DNA of 64,000 nt from Pseudobdellovibrionaceae bacterium (GTDB lineage: Bacteria > Bdellovibrionota > Bdellovibrionia > Bdellovibrionales > Bdellovibrionaceae), in NCBI GenBank assembly GCA_947449255.1, contig CANFQX010000014.1, positions 36,093 to 100,092 on the forward strand, given 5' to 3'. The notes below the pieces were generated by a model. It was not told the origin of the DNA and did not search any database. It saw nothing but the letters and a program-made list of their open reading frames with translations. Below are positions 1-8,972 of the stretch, piece after piece. Numbering within the stretch: position 1 is the stretch's first letter; every line of letters begins with the position of its first letter. The translations under genes and the position numbers were made by a program.

Positions 1-427
1 TTACCTCAATCCGTTGCCAATGAATTGGTAAGTACTCGTAATTCAAGCGTTGCGCCCACTCTATGACAACCAAACCATCTTCCGAATAAAAGAGATCCCA
101 AAAGCCAGAGCTTTCAAGATCTTCATCATCCTTCAAGCGGTACAGATCAACATGATCCAAAGTCTTGCCTTGAATATTTTTGTAAGCAAGGTGAATTGCA
201 AATGAAGGAGACTGGGCATTATTCATTCCCATTAACTGAGCAATGATGCGGGTTGAAGTTGTCTTACCCGCCCCCACTTCTCCATTGAGTAAAATTAAGC
301 AGCGATCACTTATCACTCCTAAAAATTCCCTCCAATAAGATTCCAATTCATGAATATTTAGAATTTCACGCTCAGAACTAAGAATATTTTCCAGTGAAGT
401 TGCACTTTCTGTTGAAGTTAAAATTTT
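1..427 (-). CDS. tsaE: TsaE, tRNA t6A biosynthesis ATPase (C-terminus off the left edge, start unresolved)
   Basis: TsaE is the ATPase that acts with TsaB and TsaD to make threonylcarbamoyladenosine at position 37 of ANN-reading tRNAs. The reverse frame shows a P-loop (NGEVGAGKTT), a following LDHVDLYRL stretch and an IEWAQR motif near the C-end, all typical of the family. The frame leaves the left edge without a stop. The start is a problem: the frame is open only up to 427 and holds no ATG at its 5' end. An ATG at 429-431 is one base out of frame; one A fewer in the A5 run behind it (424-428) would give a natural start, MKILTSTES. An in-frame ATG at 461-463 reads only 11 codons to a TGA at 428. 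A sequencing indel, a non-ATG start or a broken 5' end are all possible. Confidence 0.85.
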
Positions 428-489
428 TCATATAAATAACAACTCAGCCAAAATATTTTTCATTTAAAGAAAATTATTTTACTAAAATG

Positions 490-1266
490 CTATTTTAAAA
501 TTTTTCTCATTTTGTGAACTGCACCCTCAAGGCCGCTCTCAAGAGCATAACAAACTAAGGAGTGTCCAATATTTACTTCCTCAAGATAAGGAAGCTTACA
601 GATCGCTTTGGCGTGGGCATAATCCAATCCATGCCCAGCATGAACATTCATTCCCAGTCGATGGGCCCATTCGGCTGCATCACAAAGGCGTTTCCACTCC
701 TTCTGCTTAGCGACCCCGCTCAGTTGCACCCACTTGCCAGTATGCAATTCGATAGCATCAGCACCAAGCTCTGCTGAAGCTTCAACTTGCTCTAGATTAG
801 GCTCAATAAAAGTTGAAATTTCAATTCCCATCCTTTGAATTTTCTCGACATAAGGGTGAAACTGAGAAAAACCTTTTTTTACATCCAGTCCCCCTTCAGT
901 AGTCAATTCCTCTCTTTTTTCTGGCACAAGACAAACCCAAGCAGGTCTATACTTTTTGGCTATGGTGACCATCTGGGACGTCACCGCCATTTCTAAATTG
1001 AGAGGAACGGGACAGGACTTTGATAGCAAGATGACATCCTTAAGCTGAATATGGCGACGATCTTCGCGCAGATGAATTGTAATTTGATTGGCACCACCTT
1101 TGACTGCCCTTTTTGCCATATCAAGCAAATTTGGGTAATCGGTTGTCCCCCCACGCACCTGCCGCAAGGTTGCAATATGATCGATGTTTACGCCCAATCT
1201 TATTTTATTTTTTAACTTTTTTTTGGGTGTCTGCTTCGCTTTGCTTTCAGAGATTTTATTTTTCAT
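490..1266 (-). CDS. pdxJ: PdxJ, pyridoxine 5'-phosphate synthase
   Basis: PdxJ condenses 3-amino-2-oxopropyl phosphate with deoxyxylulose 5-phosphate to make pyridoxine 5'-phosphate, in the DXP-dependent vitamin B6 pathway in the cytoplasm. Family motifs are clear: GVNIDHIATLRQVRG near the N-terminus, HLREDRRHI, NLEMAV, CLVPEKREE-TTEGGLDV, ELHTG and NAGHGL-type (VHAGHGLDY) followed by NIGHSLV. The frame is open to a TTG at 1335, which would overlap glmM by 20 bases, but I prefer the ATG at 1264-1266 (258 residues), which has a purine-rich AGAGGA about 12 bases upstream. This still leaves a Lys-rich extension of about 20 residues before the usual start of the barrel. It lies directly behind glmM and is probably in the same operon. 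Confidence 0.95.
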   Translation of the reverse strand: MKNKISESKAKQTPKKKLKNKIRLGVNIDHIATLRQVRGGTTDYPNLLDMAKRAVKGGANQITIHLREDRRHIQLKDVILLSKSCPVPLNLEMAVTSQMVTIAKKYRPAWVCLVPEKREELTTEGGLDVKKGFSQFHPYVEKIQRMGIEISTFIEPNLEQVEASAELGADAIELHTGKWVQLSGVAKQKEWKRLCDAAEWAHRLGMNVHAGHGLDYAHAKAICKLPYLEEVNIGHSLVCYALESGLEGAVHKMRKILK

Positions 1267-1315
1267 TCGATTGTCCAATTCCTCTGGATTATAAAAGGGA
1301 TTTAATAAAATAATG

Positions 1316-2740
1316 CTAAGAAAGTTCTCTCTCAAGGAATGTAGCTATCTCTCCTGCAAACTGGCTTATTTGTGCTTTATCTAAGCCCTCGACAAGTACA
1401 CGGATAACGGGTTCAGTGCCCGAGAAACGCACAAAAACTCGTCCATTCCCCTTCAGTTCATTTTCTATATTTTTAATCATACTGTTATAGCCTTCAATTT
1501 CATGAAGATCCATACGACGCTTGACTCTCAAGTTGATAAGAACTTGTGGAACATCATCAAAAACTCGAGCAAGTTCGCTCATTTCTTTTCCAGTTTGTTT
1601 CACAACCGCCAAAACACTCAAGGCGGCAATGATACCATCCCCAGTCGTCGTGTGATCTAAGAAAATAATATGACCAGACTGTTCACCACCCAAGTTATAG
1701 CCATTTTTTCGCATTTCTTCGACGACGTATTTATCGCCAACACCCGTTTTGACTAATTTGATTCCAGACTGATTCATTTTTTTCTCAAGACCAAAATTAG
1801 ACATTTGAGTTGCAACAACAGTGTTCTTTTTTAAAATCCCGAGCTCTTTCATTTGCAGAGCACAGATAGCAAGAATTCGATCACCATTTACAATCTCACC
1901 TTTTTCATCAACCATGATGACTCGGTCGGCATCACCATCAAGACTGATTCCAACATCGGCTCTATACTGAACAACAGCTTCAGAAAGTTTTTGGGGATGC
2001 AAGGCTCCCACTTTATCATTAATATTTATGCCATTGGGTTCATCGCCCAATTGAATGACTTCGGCTCCCAGTTCTTGAAACACAGAAGGGGCTACTTTAT
2101 AGGAAGCTCCGTGAGCCGTATCAAGCACAATTCGCATTCCATCAAGGGTGTACTCAAGTGGAAAAGTGCTTTTGGCATAAACGATATAGCGCCCTTGGGA
2201 ATCTTCTATTCGTTTTGTTCTGCCTATTTCTTTGCTTGCAGGTAGTAACTCGGTCAAATCCTGACTCAAGACCAGTCGCTCTATTTCGCATTCTATTTCC
2301 TCAGATATTTTAAACCCATCAGGACCAAATATTTTTATCCCATTATCGTAAAATGGATTATGAGAAGCTGAAATAACAATTCCAGCTGCCGCGCGCATGG
2401 TTCTGGTTAAATAACCAATTCCAGGAGTTGGCAATGGACCAACAAGCTGCACATGAATACCCATGGAGTTCAATCCACTAGCAAGAGCTTGCTCAATCAT
2501 ATAACCAGAAAGCCTGGTGTCTTTCCCAATAACCACTTTCCGAGAGATATGAGTCAGAGGTGCATTTTTTTGATTATCCTGAGATTTGAGATCCTGCTTC
2601 AGAAGAAGATACCCAATAGCCTGCCCAATTTTGACAACCATATCCGGTGTCATCGGATATTGATTCGCGGTGCCGCGAATACCGTCAGTCCCAAAAAGCT
2701 TCGTTGTTTTTTCTTTTTTAACGACCTTTTTGCCTGTCAT
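1316..2740 (-). CDS. glmM: GlmM, phosphoglucosamine mutase
   Basis: GlmM interconverts glucosamine 6-phosphate and glucosamine 1-phosphate, feeding UDP-GlcNAc for peptidoglycan and LPS. Visible: KLFGTDGIRG at 14-23, the phosphoserine loop ISASHNPFYDNG with catalytic Ser at about 126, the metal-binding DGDADR at 268-273, GGEQSGH and the phosphate-binding RFSGTEP near the C-end. At 474 residues it is about 25 longer than usual: a Lys-rich N-terminal tail of 13 residues and an insertion at about 49-67 account for this. Its start overlaps the end of the YbbR gene by 23 bases, so the two are translationally linked in the cdaA-cdaR-glmM order known from many bacteria. Confidence 0.96.
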   Translation of the reverse strand: MTGKKVVKKEKTTKLFGTDGIRGTANQYPMTPDMVVKIGQAIGYLLLKQDLKSQDNQKNAPLTHISRKVVIGKDTRLSGYMIEQALASGLNSMGIHVQLVGPLPTPGIGYLTRTMRAAAGIVISASHNPFYDNGIKIFGPDGFKISEEIECEIERLVLSQDLTELLPASKEIGRTKRIEDSQGRYIVYAKSTFPLEYTLDGMRIVLDTAHGASYKVAPSVFQELGAEVIQLGDEPNGININDKVGALHPQKLSEAVVQYRADVGISLDGDADRVIMVDEKGEIVNGDRILAICALQMKELGILKKNTVVATQMSNFGLEKKMNQSGIKLVKTGVGDKYVVEEMRKNGYNLGGEQSGHIIFLDHTTTGDGIIAALSVLAVVKQTGKEMSELARVFDDVPQVLINLRVKRRMDLHEIEGYNSMIKNIENELKGNGRVFVRFSGTEPVIRVLVEGLDKAQISQFAGEIATFLERELS

Positions 2741-3140
2741 TTTCTTTTTCCTTTATACGTGCCACTTCCACCTGAATTTGATTGGGACGAATACCTAAGA
2801 TCTTCACACCCAGAGGGACTTCAATTTTATTAGCTGGAATATCCACCGGAATCACACCTTCTCCCCTTTGCGATATATCTAAACTGATATTTTGCGAAAA
2901 GGAACTGTCCATAAATTTTTTAAGAGCCGATCGAGGGCCAGAAACTTTTAATTTAATATGATCCGTGGTTTGAGCGACCACTTGAGTGCCCACGGCCGGT
3001 ATCAACTCTATATCTATGTTTTTGCTTAAGACAAAATCTCGTCGCCCTAATATTGTTAACCACAAAATCAATGAGATAAAGAGGGCAACAATTTTATAAC
3101 TGAGGTTTTCCGTCAATGCACCTGACCATCGTCGCTTCAT
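2718..3140 (-). CDS. cdaR: CdaR/YbbR-like membrane-anchored regulator of CdaA
   Basis: The protein has one N-terminal membrane segment (about 15-30, SYKIVALFISLILWLTI) followed by a single extracytoplasmic YbbR-type domain (LSKNIDIELIP, KLKVSGPRSALK, VPVDIPANKIEVP-like, VKILGIRPNQIQVEV). YbbR proteins (CdaR) modulate the diadenylate cyclase CdaA in Firmicutes; here only one YbbR repeat is present against several in Bacillus. It overlaps cdaA by 4 bases and glmM by 23, so the three genes form one tight unit. The role as CdaA regulator is inferred from family and neighbourhood. Confidence 0.88.
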   Translation of the reverse strand: MKRRWSGALTENLSYKIVALFISLILWLTILGRRDFVLSKNIDIELIPAVGTQVVAQTTDHIKLKVSGPRSALKKFMDSSFSQNISLDISQRGEGVIPVDIPANKIEVPLGVKILGIRPNQIQVEVARIKEKENDRQKGR

Positions 3141-3952
3141 GACAGATCTCCTTGAGGAGCGAAAGCCTTGTATTTAAGACCAAAAGTTTCGTAAAGTGCC
3201 TGCCGAATATCTCCGAGCTCTGCATTTGGACTTAAATGTCCACCTTGCACAATGCCTATGGATTTATTTTCCTCAGAAACAACAAAAACCAAGGCATCTG
3301 TTTCTTCCGTTAAGCCAATCGCTGCCCGGTGACGAGTTCCTAAGTTTTTATCCAACACAGGATTTTTACTCAAAGGCAAAAAACATCCAGCGGAATGAAT
3401 TTTTCCATGACGAACAAGCACTGCACCATCATGCATCGGACTTTCTGGATGAAATATGGATCTCAAGAGTTCGGCAGAAATTTTAGAATCCATTTCGGTT
3501 CCAAATTCGATATGATAATCAATGACGATTTCTCTTTCGATAACGATCAGAGCACCAAAACCTTTTTGTGCTGTGGAAATAATTCCCTTGGCAATTTCTT
3601 CAATAATTTGAGTGTCCTCAAGAGCCGAAGCGTCGGTAAAAAATGGATTGCTTCCAATATGAGCCAGTGCTCGGCGAATCTCGGCCTGGAATAGGACAAC
3701 CACAATCACAAATAAATTAGAAAAGAACTTCTCTAGAATCCAGTTAAAGGTAAAGAGTTCAAGCCATATACTTAAGATATATCCAATAGCTAAGACACCA
3801 AGGCCCGACAACATTTGTATCGTGCCCGTCCGTTTAATGAGCACCAAAATTCGATAGACCACAATCCATACAAGGATCATATCCACAATATCTTGAAAGC
3901 GCAGGTGCTGCACAATAAAGATCAGGTTGTCTATGAATTGCTGTAACATCAA
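3137..3952 (-). CDS. cdaA: CdaA, diadenylate cyclase (c-di-AMP synthase)
   Basis: CdaA makes the second messenger c-di-AMP from two ATP. The N-terminal 90 residues hold three hydrophobic segments; the DisA_N catalytic domain follows, with the hallmark MHDGAVLV (DGA at about 175-177) and GTRHRAAIGLTEETDA (RHR at about 207-209), the residues that bind ATP and metal. Length of 271 residues matches the CdaA class. The neighbours cdaR and glmM are its standard partners, linking c-di-AMP to cell-wall precursor supply. c-di-AMP synthases are known in deltaproteobacteria-like lineages but much less studied than in Firmicutes. No c-di-AMP phosphodiesterase or receptor is recognisable in this window. 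Confidence 0.95.
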   Translation of the reverse strand: MMLQQFIDNLIFIVQHLRFQDIVDMILVWIVVYRILVLIKRTGTIQMLSGLGVLAIGYILSIWLELFTFNWILEKFFSNLFVIVVVLFQAEIRRALAHIGSNPFFTDASALEDTQIIEEIAKGIISTAQKGFGALIVIEREIVIDYHIEFGTEMDSKISAELLRSIFHPESPMHDGAVLVRHGKIHSAGCFLPLSKNPVLDKNLGTRHRAAIGLTEETDALVFVVSEENKSIGIVQGGHLSPNAELGDIRQALYETFGLKYKAFAPQGDLS

Positions 3953-3983
3953 AAAGACCTTTACCCTTAAAAAATGTTTTTAC

Positions 3984-5927
3984 CTAGACTACAACGGGAT
4001 CAGTATTTCCCACGGGATCATTTTCTGTACTCTTTTTTTCTTTTGCTGCAGCGATGGCTTGGAAACTTTCTTTTCTATTACTGCGATACTTTTCAATCTC
4101 AACAACAGCGGTTCCGTTGATCAGCATCTCAACCTCTGTACCATCGATAGTTTCATACTCAAGCAAGGCCTGCGCCAGTGACTCAAGAACTGTTTTATTC
4201 TCAGTCAATATTTTAACTGCCATAGCATAGCTATCATTGATTATTCTTGAAACTTCATTATCAATTTCTTGAGCCTTCGATTCAGAATAATCTTTATGGG
4301 GAGCATGTCCATACTGCATCCCTAGAAACACAGGATCACTGCGTTTTTCAAAAGCCAACGGCCCCAATTTACTCATGCCCCACTCACACACCATGCGACG
4401 AGCGATATCAGTGGCTCGTTCAATGTCATTCCCAGCGCCTGTGGTTATGTCCTTAAAAATCAATTCTTCAGCAGCCCTTCCACCAAAGAGAAAGACAATC
4501 ATACTTTCAGCCGTTGATTTTGAAAGTGAAACGCTTTCTTTTTCAGGAAGAGTCTGAGTCACTCCCAGAGCCATTCCTCGAGGGATAATGGTCACCTTGT
4601 GAATGGGATCCAGGCCCGCAAGTTTTTTATTTACAAGCGTGTGACCGGCCTCATGGTAAGCCGTTATTTTTTTGTCTTCATCAGAAATAACCAATGATTT
4701 TCTTTCTGAGCCCATAATAACTTTGTCTTTGGCTTTTTCAAAATCTTCCATCTCAAGATATTTCTTATCGGTGCGAGCCGCAACTAAAGCGGCTTCATTC
4801 ACGAGATTCTCAATATCTGCGCCTGAAAAACCTGGAGTGCCACGAGCAATTTTGCCAAGCTCAACATCAGGTCCCAACGGAGTTTTTCGAGTATGAACTG
4901 CAATAATTTGTTCGCGACCTTTCAAGTCTGGCTTATTCACAACCACACGACGGTCAAAACGTCCGGGACGAAGCAATGCAGGATCTAAGACATCAGGACG
5001 ATTGGTTGCTGCAATCAGGATCACACCCTCTGAGGATTCAAATCCATCCATCTCCACAAGCAATTGATTCAAAGTTTGCTCACGCTCATCGTGACCGCCC
5101 CCCATACCTGCTCCACGATGACGTCCTACAGCATCGATTTCATCGATAAATATTAAACATGGCGCACTTTTCTTACCCTGTTCGAACAAATCTCGAACGC
5201 GACTTGCGCCCACGCCGACAAACATTTCGACAAAATCTGAACCTGAAATAGTAAAAAATGGCACACCCGCTTCACCCGCGACCGCACGTGCAAGCAATGT
5301 TTTCCCTGTTCCTGGAGATCCCACGAGCAAAACCCCTTTAGGGATGCGCCCGCCTAATTTTGTGTATTTCTTTGGGTCTTTTAAAAAGCTGACAATTTCT
5401 TGCAAGTCTTCTTTTGCTTCATCAACCCCAGCAACTTCTTTGAAAGAAATGCGATTTTTGTGTTCTGTAAGCAGTCGTGCTCGCGATTTCCCAAAAGACA
5501 TCGCCTTGCCGCCACCAGCTTGAATTTGGCGCATAATAAACATAAACATTGCCACAATCAAAATCAGTGGCAACCAGTTCACCAGCATAGACTGAAAAAA
5601 GCCACCATTTTCAGATCGTTCATAATTGGGAGTCACACCGTGCTGCTCAAGGAATTTAAAGCCCTCGTCTTGCACATTCCCTACGATTGAGAAATGACTC
5701 CCGCTGTATTTTTTTTCAAACTCAGGTTTGATCTCACCAATGATTTCACTCGAGTCTTGCCTGAAGGTTACAGAAGCTATTTCATTAGCCTTTACAGCCT
5801 CAGTGAATTTTGAGTAATTAAAGTCACCAATCATTTTTTGGTGCTTACTTTCATAGGCCTGAAACAAAAATACCGCCATAATAACTAGGAAGAACCATAG
5901 TGCTAGCGTTTTTTGACTAGAGCGCAT
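3984..5927 (-). CDS. ftsH: FtsH, ATP-dependent membrane zinc metalloprotease
   Basis: FtsH degrades misassembled membrane proteins and short-lived regulators. Two membrane segments flank a periplasmic domain (about 8-25 and 114-133). The AAA domain shows Walker A GSPGTGKT (203-210), Walker B LIFIDEID (258-265) and the second region of homology ([19 protein letters not shown]); the protease site HEAGH lies at 425-429. The frame extends to 5996, but the ATG at 5925-5927 has a good AAAGGA six bases upstream and gives the usual 647 residues, so I use it. Upstream bases 5941-5998 hold two palindromes instead of coding sequence. Gene order tilS-ftsH-cdaA is kept in several lineages. Confidence 0.96.
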   Translation of the reverse strand: MRSSQKTLALWFFLVIMAVFLFQAYESKHQKMIGDFNYSKFTEAVKANEIASVTFRQDSSEIIGEIKPEFEKKYSGSHFSIVGNVQDEGFKFLEQHGVTPNYERSENGGFFQSMLVNWLPLILIVAMFMFIMRQIQAGGGKAMSFGKSRARLLTEHKNRISFKEVAGVDEAKEDLQEIVSFLKDPKKYTKLGGRIPKGVLLVGSPGTGKTLLARAVAGEAGVPFFTISGSDFVEMFVGVGASRVRDLFEQGKKSAPCLIFIDEIDAVGRHRGAGMGGGHDEREQTLNQLLVEMDGFESSEGVILIAATNRPDVLDPALLRPGRFDRRVVVNKPDLKGREQIIAVHTRKTPLGPDVELGKIARGTPGFSGADIENLVNEAALVAARTDKKYLEMEDFEKAKDKVIMGSERKSLVISDEDKKITAYHEAGHTLVNKKLAGLDPIHKVTIIPRGMALGVTQTLPEKESVSLSKSTAESMIVFLFGGRAAEELIFKDITTGAGNDIERATDIARRMVCEWGMSKLGPLAFEKRSDPVFLGMQYGHAPHKDYSESKAQEIDNEVSRIINDSYAMAVKILTENKTVLESLAQALLEYETIDGTEVEMLINGTAVVEIEKYRSNRKESFQAIAAAKEKKSTENDPVGNTDPVVV

Positions 5928-5940
5928 CGCAAATCCTTTC

Positions 5941-5998
5941 AAAACATTCAATGTTTTCACATTGTATACTTTCATTTTGTCGCAATATTGAGACAAAA
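5941..5998 (-). promoter_or_regulatory. Two palindromes in the ftsH leader
   Basis: A perfect palindrome, AAAACATT-C-AATGTTTT (5941-5957), begins 14 bases before the ftsH start codon and directly precedes its Shine-Dalgarno site. A second inverted repeat, TTTTGTC / GACAAAA with a 10-base spacer, lies at 5975-5998. Either can be an operator or, for the first, an RNA hairpin beside the ribosome binding site. I do not recognise a known regulator motif such as CIRCE. Confidence 0.4.
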
Positions 5999-6226
5999 CG
6001 AATTAAAAATCTTGGAAATCAACATTAAAATCATTAACTAAAAAAACAAATACTTAAACAACCTTGAAGCCACCAATACCAGACATAATCAAATCGATAG
6101 AAACGCAGTGGTCGCAACACAAAAAAAGGGTACCACAAAAAAACCTCTGAATGAAAGCAAGAACCTTGCAAAGATCCATCTTCAAGATAGCCTCTCAAGC
6201 TAAATGAGGCTCCCTTCATTTTAAAA

Positions 6227-7249
6227 TCAAGACTGGACTTTAATTTGCTCTGCGTTAATCGTCCAATTGCATCCACACATTACAAATGTGATCACTTTTT
6301 GAGATTTGTCTAGGCGCTTTTGCACTTCTTCTAAATGACTTTGAGAGAAATTTCGAACCCCTAGGACATAGAGATACTGCGCAAGAAGTCTTTTTTGTTC
6401 AGTCGTAGTTAAAGTGAGGTAAAAAGATCTTAAAATACCTGGATCTAAATCCGAACTGATCTCTTTTTTATAAATTTGATTTTGCTCCCAAAGATCACCC
6501 CAGGGCTGAACTTCCAATTCGGTTGCGATTGTTTCTAGCGACCGTGCTAAAATATGGACTGAGCCATTTTGCCTTTTCTCTAGAATTTGAAGCCACTCCT
6601 CCCGAATCCAGTTGCGAAAAGGATCCAAGGAAAGGTTACTTGGGTCTTCTATTCGCTTCACGTCCGCTAGAGCTAAATAATTCTTGAGTTCCTGCTTTCC
6701 AATCTCCAAAAATGGCCGAAAAACCCCAGCCTTATAGCCTGACATGGCCTGAAACCCCTGAGCCCCTGTCCCACGAATCAAGCGCAAAAGTCTAGTTTCT
6801 AAAAGATCATCTCGATGATGCCCGGTGGCCAAAACTTCAAAACCCTGTTCGTTCATCAATTGGTTGAGCGCTTTATAGCGTTGCTGACGGTTTTCAGCCT
6901 CAGACAACATCCCTATTTTAATTTCATCATTTTGAGGTTCTGTGACTTTCCCCACCTCTATATCGGTGAGGTTGGCCGATTGCACCAAAACATGGAATGA
7001 AACACCCCAATCCAAACAAAGGTCTCTGCAAAAGTCCTGGGCCTCAGCGCGATATTTTTGATTAGAATCTTCCCCATGGTGAAAATAGGCCGCTCCCAGC
7101 AAATTTGACGCATGAACTTTCATCGTGGCTCTCAGCAATGCAACAGAGTCAACCCCTCCAGAAAGAGCCACCAATATTTTTTTCTTTTGCAACCCATGCT
7201 GTTTTATTTTTTTCCATACATGGTGATCAAGGTCCTGCCTCTGGCTCAT
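6227..7249 (-). CDS. tilS: TilS, tRNA(Ile)-lysidine synthetase
   Basis: TilS adds lysine to C34 of tRNA-Ile2 (CAU), changing its identity from Met to Ile; it is usually essential. The PP-loop motif LVALSGGVDS is at about 26-35, followed by the family signatures AAYFHHG, ATGHHRDD(L)LET and RLIRGTG. The length, 340 residues, is shorter than the 430 of E. coli TilS, so the C-terminal domains are reduced, as in some other groups. The start overlaps the stop of the aldehyde dehydrogenase gene by 4 bases. About 300 bases separate it from ftsH, which probably has its own promoter. Confidence 0.94.
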   Translation of the reverse strand: MSQRQDLDHHVWKKIKQHGLQKKKILVALSGGVDSVALLRATMKVHASNLLGAAYFHHGEDSNQKYRAEAQDFCRDLCLDWGVSFHVLVQSANLTDIEVGKVTEPQNDEIKIGMLSEAENRQQRYKALNQLMNEQGFEVLATGHHRDDLLETRLLRLIRGTGAQGFQAMSGYKAGVFRPFLEIGKQELKNYLALADVKRIEDPSNLSLDPFRNWIREEWLQILEKRQNGSVHILARSLETIATELEVQPWGDLWEQNQIYKKEISSDLDPGILRSFYLTLTTTEQKRLLAQYLYVLGVRNFSQSHLEEVQKRLDKSQKVITFVMCGCNWTINAEQIKVQS

Positions 7250-8589
7250 GAATTAACACCCACGATCTTAATGTTTACAAACTCCAAAATTCCAAAAAGC
7301 CCCAATTCTCGACCATAACCGCTGTCTTTAAGTCCTCCAAAGGGCAAACGCACATCTGACCGCACAAAATCATTCACCACAGCAAAACCTACCTCAAGCT
7401 CCTCTGCAGCAATGACTGCTCCCTTAGCAGAGTCACCAGTGAAAACACCGCCACCCAAACCAAGATGAGAGGAATTTGCGACCTCTATAGCCTCTTTGGT
7501 GTCTTTAACCACAATCACCAAAGCGACTGGGCCAAATATTTCTTGAAAGTGAATTTCACTGCAATTTTTCATAAATAAAATAACAGTGGGTGGATAAAAC
7601 GCTCCCGACCCCTCGGGAGTTACTCCACCCAAAAGAATCTCCCCACCTAAGGCTATCATGCTTTCAACCTGTGCAATAATTTGAACTTGAAATCGTTTCG
7701 CGGCCAAAGGAGCCAATTTGATTGATGCCATTTCTTTAATAAAAGCCGATAAAAATTCCTGAGCAACACTTTCTACGACAATAAATCTTTTTCCTGCAAC
7801 ACAACTTTGTCCACAATTTTGCAGCCTAGTTTCTGCACATTTTTTTGCTGCAGCTTGTAGATCCGCATCTTCTAAAATCAAATAAGCATCACTTCCACCA
7901 AGCTCCAGTACAGTTTTTTTCAAATTATACCCTGCTGTTTTTGCGACCTCGCGACCTCCAGCCGTGCTACCAGTAAAACTCACGCCTCGAATCAAAGGAT
8001 GACTTATAATTAATTCTGCAACTGCATGATCTACATGGCAATTTTGCAGAAGTTTCAAATTTATTTTGAGGAAAGAAAAAATATCACCTAGCAACTCAGC
8101 AGTCCCAGCGGTCAGGTCAGCATGTTTTAAAATGACAACATTTCCGGCCATGAGTGCTGGAGCTGCAAATCGAATAACCTGCCATAAAGGAAAGTTCCAG
8201 GGCATGATCGAAAAAATAACACCCATGGGCTGAAATACTATTTCAGTTTGTTGGTAGCTTGACTGCAGTAACTTTGGAGCCAATAGAGTTGAAGCTTCTC
8301 GAGCAAAATAATCACAAGCTGCCGCACATTTTTCTACCTCTAAGAGTCCTTCTCCAATTTTCTTGCCCATCTCCAGATTCATCTGCTGAGCAAGCTCATC
8401 TTTTCGAAGACGCAAACAGCAAGCAAGTTCAAATAAGACTTGGGCTCTCTCTTGAAATGTTTTTTTTCGCCAAACCAAAAAATCCTGGTGAGCGGCAGTA
8501 ACCACTGCTTGAGCAGACTCCCAGCTCATATATTTAAATTTCTGTAATTCTGTATTATTTGTAGGATTGACTGTCGAGAAGTAGTCCAT
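7246..8589 (-). CDS. NAD(P)+-dependent aldehyde dehydrogenase, close to succinate-semialdehyde dehydrogenases of the Sad type
   Basis: A soluble aldehyde dehydrogenase of 447 residues oxidising an aldehyde to the acid. Motifs: IMPWNFPLWQV (nucleotide-binding region), SFTGSTAGG, the Glu motif LELGGSDAYL, the catalytic Cys in NCGQSCVAGKRF, FGPVA and the end motif PFGGLKDSGYGRELG. The PWNFPLWQV and LELGGSD forms resemble E. coli Sad (YneI), so succinate semialdehyde is a plausible substrate; the specificity cannot be read from sequence. The frame goes to 8616, but the ATG at 8587-8589 has GGAGG six bases upstream. It overlaps tilS by 4 bases, an unusual pairing with no obvious shared pathway. 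Confidence 0.9.
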   Translation of the reverse strand: MDYFSTVNPTNNTELQKFKYMSWESAQAVVTAAHQDFLVWRKKTFQERAQVLFELACCLRLRKDELAQQMNLEMGKKIGEGLLEVEKCAAACDYFAREASTLLAPKLLQSSYQQTEIVFQPMGVIFSIMPWNFPLWQVIRFAAPALMAGNVVILKHADLTAGTAELLGDIFSFLKINLKLLQNCHVDHAVAELIISHPLIRGVSFTGSTAGGREVAKTAGYNLKKTVLELGGSDAYLILEDADLQAAAKKCAETRLQNCGQSCVAGKRFIVVESVAQEFLSAFIKEMASIKLAPLAAKRFQVQIIAQVESMIALGGEILLGGVTPEGSGAFYPPTVILFMKNCSEIHFQEIFGPVALVIVVKDTKEAIEVANSSHLGLGGGVFTGDSAKGAVIAAEELEVGFAVVNDFVRSDVRLPFGGLKDSGYGRELGLFGILEFVNIKIVGVNS

Positions 8590-8625
8590 CAAAACCTCCG
8601 CGAGACAGTCAAACACATTTTTTTT

Positions 8626-8856
8626 TTAAAGAACACTAAAGACTTGATAAAACGAAAGGGCCACTGCAACTAAAAAAAAGACAGTCATTCCGCCCCAGGA
8701 AATGACCTTATACACTTTACCCACTCGCATTGCTCGCAAAGCGTAAGGGCGCTCAGTGACGAGCAAGGGAATTGGCAACAAAGCCGATTTAATAAATTGC
8801 CGGCAACAAATACAAAAGAGAACAACTGAAAGGGTACTTAATATTTCCTGTGCCAT
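8626..8856 (-). CDS. Small membrane protein of unknown function
   Basis: A 76-residue protein with two hydrophobic segments: about 6-22 and about 52-74, the second ending at the C-terminus (GGMTVFFLVAVALSFYQVF). Between them is a short basic loop (RPYALRAMRVGKVYKV). A CICC motif sits in the first segment. I do not recognise a family. It is 36 bases before the aldehyde dehydrogenase start on the same strand and could be co-transcribed. Length, two clean membrane segments and lack of overlap with another gene support it being real. Confidence 0.55.
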   Translation of the reverse strand: MAQEILSTLSVVLFCICCRQFIKSALLPIPLLVTERPYALRAMRVGKVYKVISWGGMTVFFLVAVALSFYQVFSVL

Positions 8857-8927
8857 AACAGTCTTATCGGATAAAATTGTTTCAACTTGAGATCGACTTT
8901 AGTGTTGAAAACAAGTCCTTCAATCAA

Positions 8928-8968
8928 ATCTTGATCTTGATCTTGATCTTGATCCTGATTTTGATTTT
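8928..8968. repeat. Tandem hexanucleotide repeat (TTGATC on plus)
   Basis: About four perfect TTGATC units (8931-8954) followed by two degenerate ones (CTGATT, TTGATT). It lies 4 bases beyond the stop codon of the minus-strand gene at 8973 and before the small membrane protein at 8856, so outside coding sequence. Such tandem repeats can change length by slippage; whether this one does is unknown. Confidence 0.7.
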
Positions 8969-8972
8969 AAAC

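Noticed and set aside
1267..1335. Longer pdxJ start (TTG at 1335)
   Set aside because: Overlaps glmM, uses a rare start codon, and adds sequence not found in PdxJ proteins.
5928..5996. Longer ftsH start at 5996
   Set aside because: It would add 23 residues before the first membrane helix, across two palindromes; the ATG at 5927 has the proper ribosome site and length.
6034..6276. 80-residue minus-strand frame between tilS and ftsH
   Set aside because: It overlaps the end of tilS, is full of Trp/Tyr/Phe/Cys without a pattern, and has no ribosome site. The gap 5999-6226 holds only a weak inverted repeat (AGCCTC / GAGGCT at 6189-6211).
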